14,716 nucleotides of DNA from JBAROU01 sp049642385 (GTDB taxonomy: Bacteria; Chloroflexota; Dehalococcoidia; DSTF01; RBG-16-68-14), in the NCBI GenBank assembly GCA_049642385.1, contig JBAROU010000170.1, positions 1 to 14,716 of the forward strand, read 5' to 3'. The number at the start of each line of letters is the position of its first letter. The first letter of the stretch is position 1. Made by a program: the position numbers and the translations under genes. Positions 1-6,692 of the stretch are shown here, piece after piece. The notes under the pieces were generated by a model. That model ran no database searches and was not told where the DNA came from. It worked only from the letters and a program-made list of their open reading frames with translations.

Positions 1-220
1 GGTCGAGCATCACCGGGTTGTTCGATATCTCGAAGCCCTCGACGTGGAAATGGTGCTCGGTGAACGAGATCGAATCGTACCCAAGGCCGTCGGCGAGTTG
101 CGCCTGTTCGCGCAGCTCGCTGAGCATCTGCTGATAGAGGTCGGTGCGCAGCCCGGCCATGCCCTTCTCGATCTCGGGCCGAGAGCCAATCGAAGGTAGA
201 TAGAAAATGCTAACTTGCAT
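1..220 (-). CDS. LLM-class flavin-dependent oxidoreductase (luciferase-like), N-terminal part
   Basis: Leftward gene cut by the window edge; 73 codons are visible. The N-terminus begins MQVSIFYLPSIGSR, and residues around 50-72 contain FTEHHFHVEGF followed by SNNPVML. This is the typical first beta strand and EHH segment of bacterial-luciferase-like (beta/alpha)8 monooxygenases that use FMNH2 or F420H2. ATG at 220 is chosen because a clean GGAGG (complement of 229-233) lies 8 nt upstream and because only this frame gives the family sequence. A GTG at 225 opens a different frame that is a shadow. It is divergent from the acyl-CoA dehydrogenase, with a palindrome between them. A weak promoter (TTGATT at 271-266, TAGGCT at 248-243, 17-bp spacer) could serve it. 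Family assignment is firm; substrate and cofactor are unknown. Confidence 0.85.
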   Translation of the reverse strand, partial: MQVSIFYLPSIGSRPEIEKGMAGLRTDLYQQMLSELREQAQLADGLGYDSISFTEHHFHVEGFEISNNPVMLD

Positions 221-299
221 TGCACGGGCCTCCAGCGCGTGCAGCCTAACCCAGAGGCTACGGGAAATCAAGAGACGATCGAGGGGTTTTGGCCGCATG

Positions 300-319
300 C
301 CGCACCATTCATGGTGCGG
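300..319. promoter_or_regulatory. Perfect 20-bp palindrome, candidate operator in divergent gap
   Basis: Two 9-bp arms, CCGCACCAT and ATGGTGCGG, are perfectly complementary across a 2-base TC centre. The site lies between the leftward luciferase-like gene (start 220) and the rightward acyl-CoA dehydrogenase (start near 375). It sits just upstream of a possible rightward -35 (TTGACC, 336-341; weak -10 TACCTT, 360-365). Its position and size suit a dimeric repressor of the TetR or GntR type controlling one or both genes. No regulator gene is in the window. With a 2-base loop and no T tract it makes a poor terminator. Symmetry is observed; the operator role is inferred. Confidence 0.5.
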
Positions 320-374
320 TGTAGCGCTACCTTCCTTGACCCGCTTCGAGAGCGTGAGCTACCTTTCAGCAGCC

Positions 375-1559
375 GTGGACTTCCATGACCTACCCGACGA
401 GGCCGCGTTCCGCGCGGAGGTGCGCTCGTTCATTGAACGGGAGTTGCCCGACGAGCTACGCCGGCGCGAAGGCGTCCAAGGCAGCTTCGACCGCGGGTCG
501 GGCTGGGGGCGTCCCGCTGCCAAGCTCTGGCGGAAGAAGCTCGCCGGCCGCGCCTGGACGGCGCCCGCCTGGCCCAAGGAGTACGGCGGCGCTGGCATGT
601 CGATCATGGAGCAGTTCGTCTTCAACCAGGAGATGGCACAGGCGCGCGCGCCTCGCACCGGTGGCGGCATCGCCCTCGGCATGGCCGGCCCCACCATCAT
701 GCTCTACGGCACGGACGAACAGAAGCAGCGCTTTCTACCCGCCATCCTCTCGGGCGAGCAAATCTGGTGCCAGGGCTTCAGCGAACCGGAAGCCGGCTCT
801 GACCTCGCCGGCCTCCAGACCCGCGCCGTCCGCGATGGCGACGACTACGTCCTCAACGGACAGAAGATCTGGACCTCCGGCGCCCAGCACTCGCAGTGGA
901 TGAACGTCCTCGCGCGCACCGACACGGACGCCCCCAAGCACAAGGGCATCAGCTACTTCCTACTCGACATGACGAGCCCCGGCATCACGACTCGACCGCT
1001 CGTGAACCTCGTCGGCGAGGCAGATTTCGATGAAGTCTTCTTCGACAACGTGCGCATCCCGAGCGAGAACCTACTCGGCGAGGAGAACCGCGGCTGGTAC
1101 GTCGCTACCGCCACGCTCGACTTCGAGCGCTCGAACATCGCCTCAACAACCAACCTCGTGCTCATGGTCGGCGACATCGTCCAATGGGCGAAGACCAAGG
1201 CCAACGACCGCCTCGCACAATCGCCCGTCCTCCGCTACGAGCTCGCTGACCGCATGGTCGAGGCGGAGATCGGGCGCCTGATGTCGTACCGCGTGATCTC
1301 GATGCAGAACGCCGGCGAGCTGCCGAACAAGGAAGCCTCGATCGCGAAGCTCTACTCATCGGAGCTGGAGCAGCGCATCGCCGGTACGGCCATGCGCCTA
1401 CTCGGCTCTTACGCGCAGCTAGACAATGGCCACGCGCCAATGAAGGGCGGCGTGCCGCGCATGTACCTCTACAGCGTGGCGCTGACCATCGGCGGCGGCA
1501 CGTCCGAGATCCAGCGGAACATCATCGCGATGCGCGGCCTGGGTATGCCGCGCGGCTAA
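375..1559 (+). CDS. Acyl-CoA dehydrogenase family protein
   Basis: FAD-dependent alpha,beta-dehydrogenation of an acyl-CoA thioester. The chosen GTG start gives 394 aa, the usual family length, and begins at DFHDLPDEAAFRAEVRSF, the standard N-terminal helix. Longer starts (GTG 354, ATG 297, ATG 207) add non-family residues. The middle domain carries WCQGFSEPEAGSDLAGLQTRA and NGQKIWTSGA (flavin and substrate binding); the C-terminus has GGGTSEIQRNII. The catalytic Glu of the MCAD YEGT motif is replaced by Gly374, while Glu251 in LDFERS occupies the position used by LCAD and isovaleryl-CoA dehydrogenase. No Shine-Dalgarno precedes 375 or 354, so a very short leader is possible. It heads a cluster with the peroxiredoxin (13 nt gap) and enoyl-CoA hydratase. 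Family is certain; substrate unknown. The GGGT form also occurs in heteromeric steroid-type dehydrogenases, but no partner subunit is visible. Confidence 0.93.
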   Translation: MDFHDLPDEAAFRAEVRSFIERELPDELRRREGVQGSFDRGSGWGRPAAKLWRKKLAGRAWTAPAWPKEYGGAGMSIMEQFVFNQEMAQARAPRTGGGIALGMAGPTIMLYGTDEQKQRFLPAILSGEQIWCQGFSEPEAGSDLAGLQTRAVRDGDDYVLNGQKIWTSGAQHSQWMNVLARTDTDAPKHKGISYFLLDMTSPGITTRPLVNLVGEADFDEVFFDNVRIPSENLLGEENRGWYVATATLDFERSNIASTTNLVLMVGDIVQWAKTKANDRLAQSPVLRYELADRMVEAEIGRLMSYRVISMQNAGELPNKEASIAKLYSSELEQRIAGTAMRLLGSYAQLDNGHAPMKGGVPRMYLYSVALTIGGGTSEIQRNIIAMRGLGMPRG

Positions 1560-1572
1560 GGAGAGGTGGCGA

Positions 1573-2040
1573 ATGCTCAAAGAAGGAACAGCGGCGCCAG
1601 ACTTCGAGGCGCAGTTGGACAGCGGCGATACGTTCCGCTTGCGCGACCAGAAGGGTCAGAAGAACGTCGTCCTGTACTTCTACCCCAAGGACTTCACGCC
1701 CGGCTGCACGCGTGAGGCGTGCGCCTTTCGCGACAACTACGCAGACGTCGAGAAGCACGACGCCGTGATCATCGGCGTGAGCACCGATTCCGCGGACTCC
1801 CATCGCGCGTTTCGTGAGCGACACGACCTCCAGTTCCCGCTCATCCCCGACCCGGAGAAGCGCGTCGTGAAGCTCTACGACGCAGATGGCTTCCTCGGCA
1901 TAACGACCGCGCGCATCACCTACGTCATCGACAAGGAAGGAACTATCCGCGGGGCGCTCCGTCACGACTTCGCCATCGGGCGTCACCTGCCCGAAGTGCT
2001 CGACGCGCTTCAGTCGATCAACGCCGCCTCGACACCCTAA
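1573..2040 (+). CDS. bcp: Thioredoxin-dependent peroxiredoxin, Bcp type
   Basis: Reduces hydrogen peroxide and organic hydroperoxides in the cytoplasm, using thioredoxin as reductant. The 155-aa protein is the usual Bcp/PrxQ length. The motif FYPKDFTPGCTREAC holds the peroxidatic Cys45 (after PG, before T) and Cys50 five residues later, the CxxxxC spacing of atypical two-Cys Bcp enzymes. The N-terminal GTAAPDFEAQLDSG and the later GVSTDS segment are also typical of the AhpC/TSA fold. An AAGGAG lies just behind the preceding stop, upstream of ATG 1573. It sits between an acyl-CoA dehydrogenase and an enoyl-CoA hydratase with gaps of 13 and 9 nt, suggesting one transcript. It may guard against peroxide formed by flavoprotein side reactions; that link is inference. 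Confidence 0.93.
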   Translation: MLKEGTAAPDFEAQLDSGDTFRLRDQKGQKNVVLYFYPKDFTPGCTREACAFRDNYADVEKHDAVIIGVSTDSADSHRAFRERHDLQFPLIPDPEKRVVKLYDADGFLGITTARITYVIDKEGTIRGALRHDFAIGRHLPEVLDALQSINAASTP

Positions 2041-2049
2041 GGAGGACCC

Positions 2050-2856
2050 ATGCCGCCCCTGATCTACGAAAAGCGCGACGGCATCGCCTATGTGATCTTC
2101 AACCGCCCGGAGGTGCGCAACGCCTGGAACCCAGAGGTGATGGTGCGCCTCGCTGAGGCGTGGCGCGACTTCGCGGACGACGATGACCTGCGCGTAGCGA
2201 TCGTCACCGGCACGGGCGACAAGGCGTTCAGCGTCGGCGCCGACCTGGGCCACCTGATCCCGGTGCTCACCGGCGCGCGATCGCCCCAGGACGAGTGGGA
2301 CCAGCGCGTGCTGGATGATCGCACCCTCACCAACCCGGCGTTGTTGCGCGGCATTCGACTGTACAAGCCCGTGATCGCCGCGGTGAACGGCTATTGTCTG
2401 GCCGGCGGCATGGAGCTGCTTCAAGGCACCGACATCCGCATCGCGGCGGAACATGCGGAGTTTGGTCTGACCGAGGCGAAGCGAGCACTGGTGCCGGCCG
2501 GCGGCTCGATGGTGCGCCTAGCGCGCCAGATCCCGTACGCCAAAGCGATGGAGATCCTGCTCACCGGCGACCGCATTCCGGCCCAGGAGGCGTACCGCAT
2601 CGGGCTCGTGAACTACGTCGTCCCTGCGAATGAGGTGCTGCCCACGGCCGAGAAGTTTGCGCGCACGCTGGCTGCGAACGGCCCGCTCGCGCTACGCAAG
2701 ATCAAGGAGGCCGTCCTGCGCACGTCCGGCGTGCCATTACGCGACGCCTACAAGATCGAGCAGGAGTGCACGACTGAGGTGATGGCCTCCAACGACGCGA
2801 AGGAAGGGCCGCGCGCGTTCATGGAAAAGCGCGAGCCCCGTTACACCGGACAATAG
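2050..2856 (+). CDS. Enoyl-CoA hydratase/isomerase family protein
   Basis: Crotonase-fold enzyme, 268 aa, probably hydrating a trans-2-enoyl-CoA to a 3-hydroxyacyl-CoA. Oxyanion-hole segments are KAFSVGADL (residues 59-66) and NGYCLAGGMEL (113-123). Both catalytic glutamates of canonical hydratases are present: Glu122 in GGMEL and Glu142 in GLTEAKR, 20 residues apart as in rat mitochondrial hydratase (Glu144/Glu164). ATG 2050 follows a strong GGAGG placed directly after the peroxiredoxin stop, so translation is probably linked. It is the last gene of the three-gene cluster and converges on the alcohol dehydrogenase with only 3 nt between stop codons. The chain-length preference cannot be read. 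A retained Glu pair argues against a hydrolase or decarboxylase role. Confidence 0.93.
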   Translation: MPPLIYEKRDGIAYVIFNRPEVRNAWNPEVMVRLAEAWRDFADDDDLRVAIVTGTGDKAFSVGADLGHLIPVLTGARSPQDEWDQRVLDDRTLTNPALLRGIRLYKPVIAAVNGYCLAGGMELLQGTDIRIAAEHAEFGLTEAKRALVPAGGSMVRLARQIPYAKAMEILLTGDRIPAQEAYRIGLVNYVVPANEVLPTAEKFARTLAANGPLALRKIKEAVLRTSGVPLRDAYKIEQECTTEVMASNDAKEGPRAFMEKREPRYTGQ

Positions 2857-2858
2857 CC

Positions 2859-2883
2859 GTCATGCTGAGCCCGTCGAAGCATC
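2859..2883. repeat. REP-like palindromic element at a convergent gene junction
   Basis: The core reads ATGCTGAGC, then CC, then GTCGAAGCAT, with complementary ends ATGCT and AGCAT. It closely matches, from memory, the widespread intergenic repeat family of the form GTCATGCTGAGC-TTG-TCGAAGCATC. It lies at the meeting point of two convergent genes, where such repeats often sit. It also supplies the final residues (DASTGSA) and the TGA of the leftward alcohol dehydrogenase. It could form a bidirectional 3' hairpin. Only one copy was found in this window, so its repeat status rests on recollection. Confidence 0.5.
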
Positions 2884-4104
2884 GTCGCCAAACGTAAACA
2901 GCGCCTTCACCGCCCCGCTCTTTCCCTTCCGCCGCAACGCGAGCAGTGCCTGTTTGTACTCGTCCAGTGGGAACCGATGGGTGATGATCGGCGTGACATC
3001 GAGGCCGCGCTGCGCCAGCTCGAAGTACACTTCCATCGCGTGCATACGCCGCCCCTCGAACGTCTCCACGCCGAACGCGTTCGATCCCACGATCGACACC
3101 TCTTTGAAATACAGCGGCGTCCACTCGAAACGCTGGGGCGGCTCCACACCACTGACGACGATCGCCGCGCGGGGGCTAGCCACGCGCAGCGCCAGCTCCA
3201 CGCTCCCCGCCGAGCCGACGGTGTCGTAAACCACCCCTGCCCCGCGCTGGATCCACGGCTTCCCATCGGCCGGCCGGAGTATCTTCGTACCGACGGTGCT
3301 CGCCACGCCTTCGACGGTCTCATTCGTATCGCGCCAAACCTGAGATGCGCCTAAGCGAAGCGCTAATTGCTCCTGATGGTCGTAGCGCGCCATCGCTAGC
3401 ATGTCGACGTCCGGGTGCAGCGTTCGCAGAATCGCAATCGTGAGCAGCCCCAGCGTGCCACAGCCGAACACCAGCGCCGGTGCGCCCGCCGGCGGCGGAT
3501 GGTGCAGCACAGTGTGCAGTGCCACGGAGAACGGGTCAGCGAGCACCGCCGCATCCCATTCGATGCCATCCGGGATCGCGAACGCTTGCGACTCGTGCGC
3601 GGCGATGCGTTCGGCGAAGCCACCCGCGACATCGCGACAGTTGCCGGCATGTATTCCGGCCGAGAAGCGCCCGTCGGTGAAGCGCTCGCATAAAGGGTAG
3701 TCGCCCGCCTGACAGGCGCTGCACGGCGGATCGATGCCGCGCGGTCCGCACGAGAGCCAGGGGTTGAGCACCACGCGTTCGCCCACGCGGCGTGTTCGCA
3801 CGGCAGGCCCCACCTGCTCGATGACGCCCGCCGCCTCATGGCCAAGGACGTGCGGAAACGACAGCAGCGCCGTGAGTGGGTTGTCTCGGTTGCCGTGCAG
3901 GAACGCCTGCTTGGAGTCGCTGCCGCAGATGCCGCAGCGCACTGTGCGCACGATCAACCAATCGTCGCCGATGAGCGTCGGTTCGGGCACCTGCTCGAGT
4001 CGCAGCGGCGCGAGCGGCCCGACGAACGCGGCGTCGGACACCGTACCGAGCAGCCGCGTCGCGGCCAGCCGGGGCAGGCTGTAGTGAAAGACCAGCGCCT
4101 TCAT
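2860..4104 (-). CDS. Zinc-dependent alcohol dehydrogenase (MDR superfamily)
   Basis: NAD(P)-dependent oxidation of an alcohol or polyol, 414 aa. The N-terminal GroES-like domain shows CGICGSD (catalytic-zinc Cys57), GHE (His89-Glu90), and a probable third ligand Asp190 in ADPFSVALH, where sorbitol/threonine dehydrogenases have Glu. Structural-zinc cysteines are 119, 128, 131 and 139, with the first gap widened to 8 residues. The Rossmann glycine motif is FGCGTLGLL (about 213-221). The N-terminus is about 20 residues longer than in classic members. ATG 4104 has no good Shine-Dalgarno. The last residues, DASTGSA, are encoded by a REP-like element, so the natural C-terminus may have been altered. 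It is divergent from the P450 gene and convergent with the hydratase. Related threonine or glucose dehydrogenases are possible; the substrate is unassigned. Confidence 0.9.
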   Translation of the reverse strand: MKALVFHYSLPRLAATRLLGTVSDAAFVGPLAPLRLEQVPEPTLIGDDWLIVRTVRCGICGSDSKQAFLHGNRDNPLTALLSFPHVLGHEAAGVIEQVGPAVRTRRVGERVVLNPWLSCGPRGIDPPCSACQAGDYPLCERFTDGRFSAGIHAGNCRDVAGGFAERIAAHESQAFAIPDGIEWDAAVLADPFSVALHTVLHHPPPAGAPALVFGCGTLGLLTIAILRTLHPDVDMLAMARYDHQEQLALRLGASQVWRDTNETVEGVASTVGTKILRPADGKPWIQRGAGVVYDTVGSAGSVELALRVASPRAAIVVSGVEPPQRFEWTPLYFKEVSIVGSNAFGVETFEGRRMHAMEVYFELAQRGLDVTPIITHRFPLDEYKQALLALRRKGKSGAVKALFTFGDDASTGSA

Positions 4105-4205
4105 ATGAGATAGCCGAAGCGGCTCGCCCTAGCGTACACCACAGAGTGAGGTGCGAGCCACAACCTGACAAGGGCCAATCTTTCAGAAATACCGGCTTAC
4201 CCCTC

Positions 4206-4233
4206 TGGACAAATCGAAAAGACCTGGTATAAT
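4206..4233 (+). promoter_or_regulatory. Sigma70-type extended -10 promoter for the P450-ferredoxin operon
   Basis: TGGACA (4206-4211, five of six consensus bases) is separated by 16 bp from a perfect TATAAT (4228-4233). A TG dinucleotide at 4225-4226 makes an extended -10. The predicted start near 4240 leaves a leader of roughly 49 nt before ATG 4289, with AGGAGG at 4274-4279. This is the best -10 match noticed on the plus strand, in an AT-richer patch of an otherwise GC-rich sequence. No clear operator was seen beside it. Confidence 0.7.
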
Positions 4234-4288
4234 CACTTCAGGATTCTGACTAAGCGCCCACTAGAATAAGACCAGGAGGAGTACGGCC

Positions 4289-5560
4289 ATGGTGCAGGAG
4301 ACGGCGAACGATCCGGCGAGTGATGCCAAGAACAAGCCCGTAAAGGACTGGACGACCGACTACGACATCTTCGACGAGGGGTACAAGAAAAACCCCTTCC
4401 CCATCTGGGACGGACTGCGCGAGGAATGTCCTGTCGCGCACACCGAGCGCTGGAGCGGCTCGTGGATGCCCACCCGTTACGAAGACCTGTTCAAGATCGC
4501 CCAGGACATCCAGCACTTCTCATCGCGGGACGTGCTGGTAGCTCCCAGCGGGCCGGGCCCGCAAGGCGACGAAGAGCCGGAGGAAGACATTCCAGAAGTC
4601 CTCCGCGACTACGACTCCGGCGCGCCGCCCATCACCTCTGACCCGCCGGTGCACACATGGGCGCGTCGGCTCCTCCTGCCACCGTTCTCCGTCAAGGCCA
4701 TTGCGCAGTGGGAGCCAGAGACGCGAGAGCTCTGTCGCTCGCTCGTCGACGAGTTCGTCGCCAAGGGCCGCGCGGATGGCGCCGCCGACTACGCCAAGCA
4801 GATCCCACCACGCGTTATCGCCAGCATGCTCGGCATTCCCAAAGAGGAAGCCAGCATGTTCACCGAGTGGGTGCGCAACTTCCTCGAGCTCGGCCTGACC
4901 AACGTGGAGCTGCAGGGCGAGGCTGCGCGCAACATCTTCGGCTACCTCTGGGAGCGCATCCAGGAGCACAAGGAGAAGCCGGGCGACGACCTCATCAACT
5001 ACCTGCTGTCGGCCGAGGTCGATGGCGAGCCGGTCCCCGAGCCCCATATCCTCGGCACCTGCTTCCTGCTCCTCGTCGCGGGGATCGACACGACCTGGAG
5101 CTCGATCGGCTCGGCGATCTGGCACCTCGCGCAGCACCCGGAGGACCGGGCGCGCCTGATCGCGGAGCCAGACCTGATGCCAGTGGCGATCGAGGAGCTG
5201 CTCCGCGCGTACTCGCCGGTAACAATGGCCCGCGTCGTGACCGAGAACTACCAGTACGATGGCTGCCCGATGCAAGAGGGCGACAAGGTGCTGATGAACT
5301 TCCCCGCCGCCAACCGCGACCCCGACAAGTTCGAGAACCCCGACCAGGTAATCATCGACCGGGCGGTGAACCCGCACATCGCGTTCGGCGTCGGCATCCA
5401 TCGCTGCGCCGGCTCCAACCTCGCGCGCATGGAGATGCGTGTATCGATCGAGGAGTGGCTCCGCCAGATCCCCGACTTCCGACTCGAAAACCCGGACGCC
5501 GTGACGTGGGCGGGCGGGCAGGTGCGCGGCCCGCGCTCGATGCCGATCGTGTGGCCGTAA
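4289..5560 (+). CDS. Cytochrome P450
   Basis: Soluble bacterial P450 monooxygenase of 423 aa. Heme-binding loop FGVGIHRCAGSNLAR with the thiolate ligand Cys373; I-helix oxygen-activation motif AGIDTT (264-269); ExxR pair Glu303/Arg306 in EELLR. The C-helix region ITSDPPVHTWARRLLLPPFS (about 115-134) is also typical. There is no membrane anchor, as expected for bacterial class I P450s. Start 4289 has AGGAGG 9 nt upstream and a strong promoter. The stop TAA overlaps the ATG of a ferredoxin by one base, so the two are very probably translationally coupled redox partners; a ferredoxin reductase is not in the window. An acidic insert GDEEPEEDIPE (about 93-103) lies between the B and C helices, a region that often shapes substrate access. 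Neighbouring acyl-CoA enzymes hint at lipid or terpenoid substrates, which is inference only. Confidence 0.96.
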   Translation: MVQETANDPASDAKNKPVKDWTTDYDIFDEGYKKNPFPIWDGLREECPVAHTERWSGSWMPTRYEDLFKIAQDIQHFSSRDVLVAPSGPGPQGDEEPEEDIPEVLRDYDSGAPPITSDPPVHTWARRLLLPPFSVKAIAQWEPETRELCRSLVDEFVAKGRADGAADYAKQIPPRVIASMLGIPKEEASMFTEWVRNFLELGLTNVELQGEAARNIFGYLWERIQEHKEKPGDDLINYLLSAEVDGEPVPEPHILGTCFLLLVAGIDTTWSSIGSAIWHLAQHPEDRARLIAEPDLMPVAIEELLRAYSPVTMARVVTENYQYDGCPMQEGDKVLMNFPAANRDPDKFENPDQVIIDRAVNPHIAFGVGIHRCAGSNLARMEMRVSIEEWLRQIPDFRLENPDAVTWAGGQVRGPRSMPIVWP

Positions 5561-5763
5561 TGCGTGTCAAAGTCGACGGAGCGAAGTGCCAGGGCCACAA
5601 CCGCTGCATGCAAGCGGCGCCGGAGCTGTTCGAGGCCGACGAGTACGGCTACGCGCACGAACGCAACGAAGGCGTCGTGCCACCGGAGCTTGAGGAGAAG
5701 GCGCGCCTCGCCGTGACGAACTGCCCAGAGCGCGCGATTAGCCTCCAACGGGACAAAGGCTAG
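5560..5763 (+). CDS. P450-associated ferredoxin, probable [3Fe-4S], CxxHxxC type
   Basis: A 67-aa electron carrier reading MRVKVDGAKCQGHNRC at its start. Cluster ligands are Cys10, Cys16 and Cys55 (the last in NCPERAI), matching the CxxXxxC...CP pattern of single-cluster ferredoxins that serve bacterial P450s. The position that would hold the fourth Cys of a [4Fe-4S] cluster is His13, as in some mycobacterial P450 ferredoxins, so a [3Fe-4S] cluster is likely. ATG 5560 overlaps the P450 stop (TAATG), giving a two-gene coupled unit. The acidic middle (APELFEADEYG) is normal for this family and suits docking to a basic P450 face. There is no recognisable terminator before the degenerate tRNA that follows on the other strand. 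Confidence 0.92.
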   Translation: MRVKVDGAKCQGHNRCMQAAPELFEADEYGYAHERNEGVVPPELEEKARLAVTNCPERAISLQRDKG

Positions 5764-5804
5764 CCACCCACAACCGCCGACCCCTGCCCAGACAGACAGA
5801 GCCG

Positions 5805-5883
5805 GAGCGGGCACGAGACTCAAACCCGCGACCCTCTGCTTGGGAAGTAGCTGTTCAGACACGCGTGCTACTTCAGCCCGCTC
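5805..5883 (-). pseudogene. Degenerate tRNA-Gly (CCC anticodon)
   Basis: The 3' half of a tRNA-Gly is intact: anticodon loop TTCCCAA (5846-5840), 3' anticodon strand GCAGA, variable GGGTC, T-arm GCGGG-TTTGAGT-CTCGT (5829-5813), then acceptor GCCCGCTC pairing with GAGCGGGC at 5883-5876. The 5' half is broken. No normal D-arm can be drawn, and 29 nt instead of about 24 separate acceptor from anticodon loop. The 5' anticodon strand has two mismatches. Removing eight bases (AACAGCTA, 5855-5848) restores a perfect TCTGC/GCAGA stem, suggesting an insertion plus loss of part of the D-arm. T-loop C56 is T, and CCA is not encoded. An inverted 7-bp match AAGTAGC/GCTACTT offers a rival fold. Probably non-functional. 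Confidence 0.6.
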
Positions 5884-6135
5884 GCAGAATCAATTACGGG
5901 CTATTTTCGTTGCCCGTCGGCGATCTGAGACCTGTTTCGGCCTTCTGCCAAAAGCAGTGCCGAGCATCTGAGTTGTAGTGCCTACATGGCGATGCTGGCC
6001 CGTCAAGCCATCTGACTGACAAGTCGGAAAAAGATCTCGAACGAAGGCTGCCCAAAGTGGCGCGCACTATCTACGAATTAATGTGGGCTAGTCTTGGTTT
6101 CTGGGCTATAGACCAATCTGTCGACGCTCCTGCCT
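5884..6135. other. Gene-free stretch
   Basis: No convincing reading frame, RNA gene or promoter was found on either strand. The composition is visibly AT-richer than the surrounding genes. Short frames translate to sequence without recognisable family features. Together with the flanking degenerate tRNA it looks like decayed or acquired DNA. Confidence 0.5.
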
Positions 6136-6555
6136 TCATGAAGTTGTCGCCTGCTCGCGAAGCGTTGGGGTAAACACGATGCTGATCATGAGACCTTCGG
6201 GCGAAAGAAGCCTCGCAGTCGTCTGCCCCCACGGCTCCAGAGTGGCTTCACGCAGAAGCATGAGTCCTCTGCTCTGAAGCTCTTCCGCCGCTAACCTAAC
6301 GTCATCGACCTCCAACTCAATGTTGGCCTGCGGGCGAGGAAGATCGTTCGGCCACTCAGCCTGCCCAAGAGCGCTTGCGGCAGCGCCTCTCAATGGCCAC
6401 AGGCCCCAGTGATTCAGTCCCGGCAGATTAACCTCGGAATACTCGCGGCCCATTTCGAATTTCAGTGGAAGCCCGAGGAGTTCTCCGTAAAAGTGACGAG
6501 CCTTCCCCACATCATCCACGATGGCGCCGACGCCTGCTACAAAACGTACGTCCAT
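6136..6555 (-). CDS. VOC-superfamily (glyoxalase/dioxygenase-like) protein
   Basis: A 139-aa protein from ATG 6555, matching a single VOC unit of two beta-alpha-beta-beta-beta modules. The opening VRFVAGVGAIVDDVGKARHFYGELLGLPL is the standard first module; NIELEVDDVRLAAEELQSRG and LLSPEGLMISIVF are the second. A GGAGG lies 11 nt upstream of the chosen ATG; an upstream ATG at 6702 would add 49 residues without family character. The usual metal ligands are not evident: Ala/Ile replace the first His/Glu, the second-module His is absent, and the final Glu is Ser. It may therefore bind a small molecule rather than act as a metalloenzyme. It stands alone in the AT-richer stretch between a degenerate and an intact tRNA-Gly, consistent with acquired DNA. 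The specific function is unknown. Confidence 0.8.
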   Translation of the reverse strand: MDVRFVAGVGAIVDDVGKARHFYGELLGLPLKFEMGREYSEVNLPGLNHWGLWPLRGAAASALGQAEWPNDLPRPQANIELEVDDVRLAAEELQSRGLMLLREATLEPWGQTTARLLSPEGLMISIVFTPTLREQATTS

Positions 6556-6692
6556 AATTGATGTTGCCTCCAACAGAGTCGATCGAAAGCGAATGGCCGG
6601 CGGCTCGCTGGAAACGGAGTATCGCAGCCAGATGCGCCGTCCCGCGCCGCCGTTTGTGTCATGGTGATCGGAGTGTAGCCGAACGACGGTGG

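Noticed and set aside
207..374. N-terminal extension of the acyl-CoA dehydrogenase from ATG 207 or 297
   Set aside because: The extra residues have no family character, cover the divergent intergenic palindrome, and would overlap the start of the luciferase-like gene.
1522..2454. Minus-strand frame of 310 codons opposite the peroxiredoxin and hydratase
   Set aside because: Both genes on the plus strand have complete catalytic motifs and ribosome sites; this frame has neither.
4105..4205. Promoter for the leftward alcohol dehydrogenase
   Set aside because: Pieces such as TTGTCA and TACGCT occur but their spacing (about 29 bp) is wrong; no acceptable pair or ribosome site was found.
4657..5763. 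Single 368-codon plus-strand frame ending in the ferredoxin
   Set aside because: Its first ~300 codons are an out-of-frame reading of the P450. Only the last 67 codons, from ATG 5560, match a protein family.
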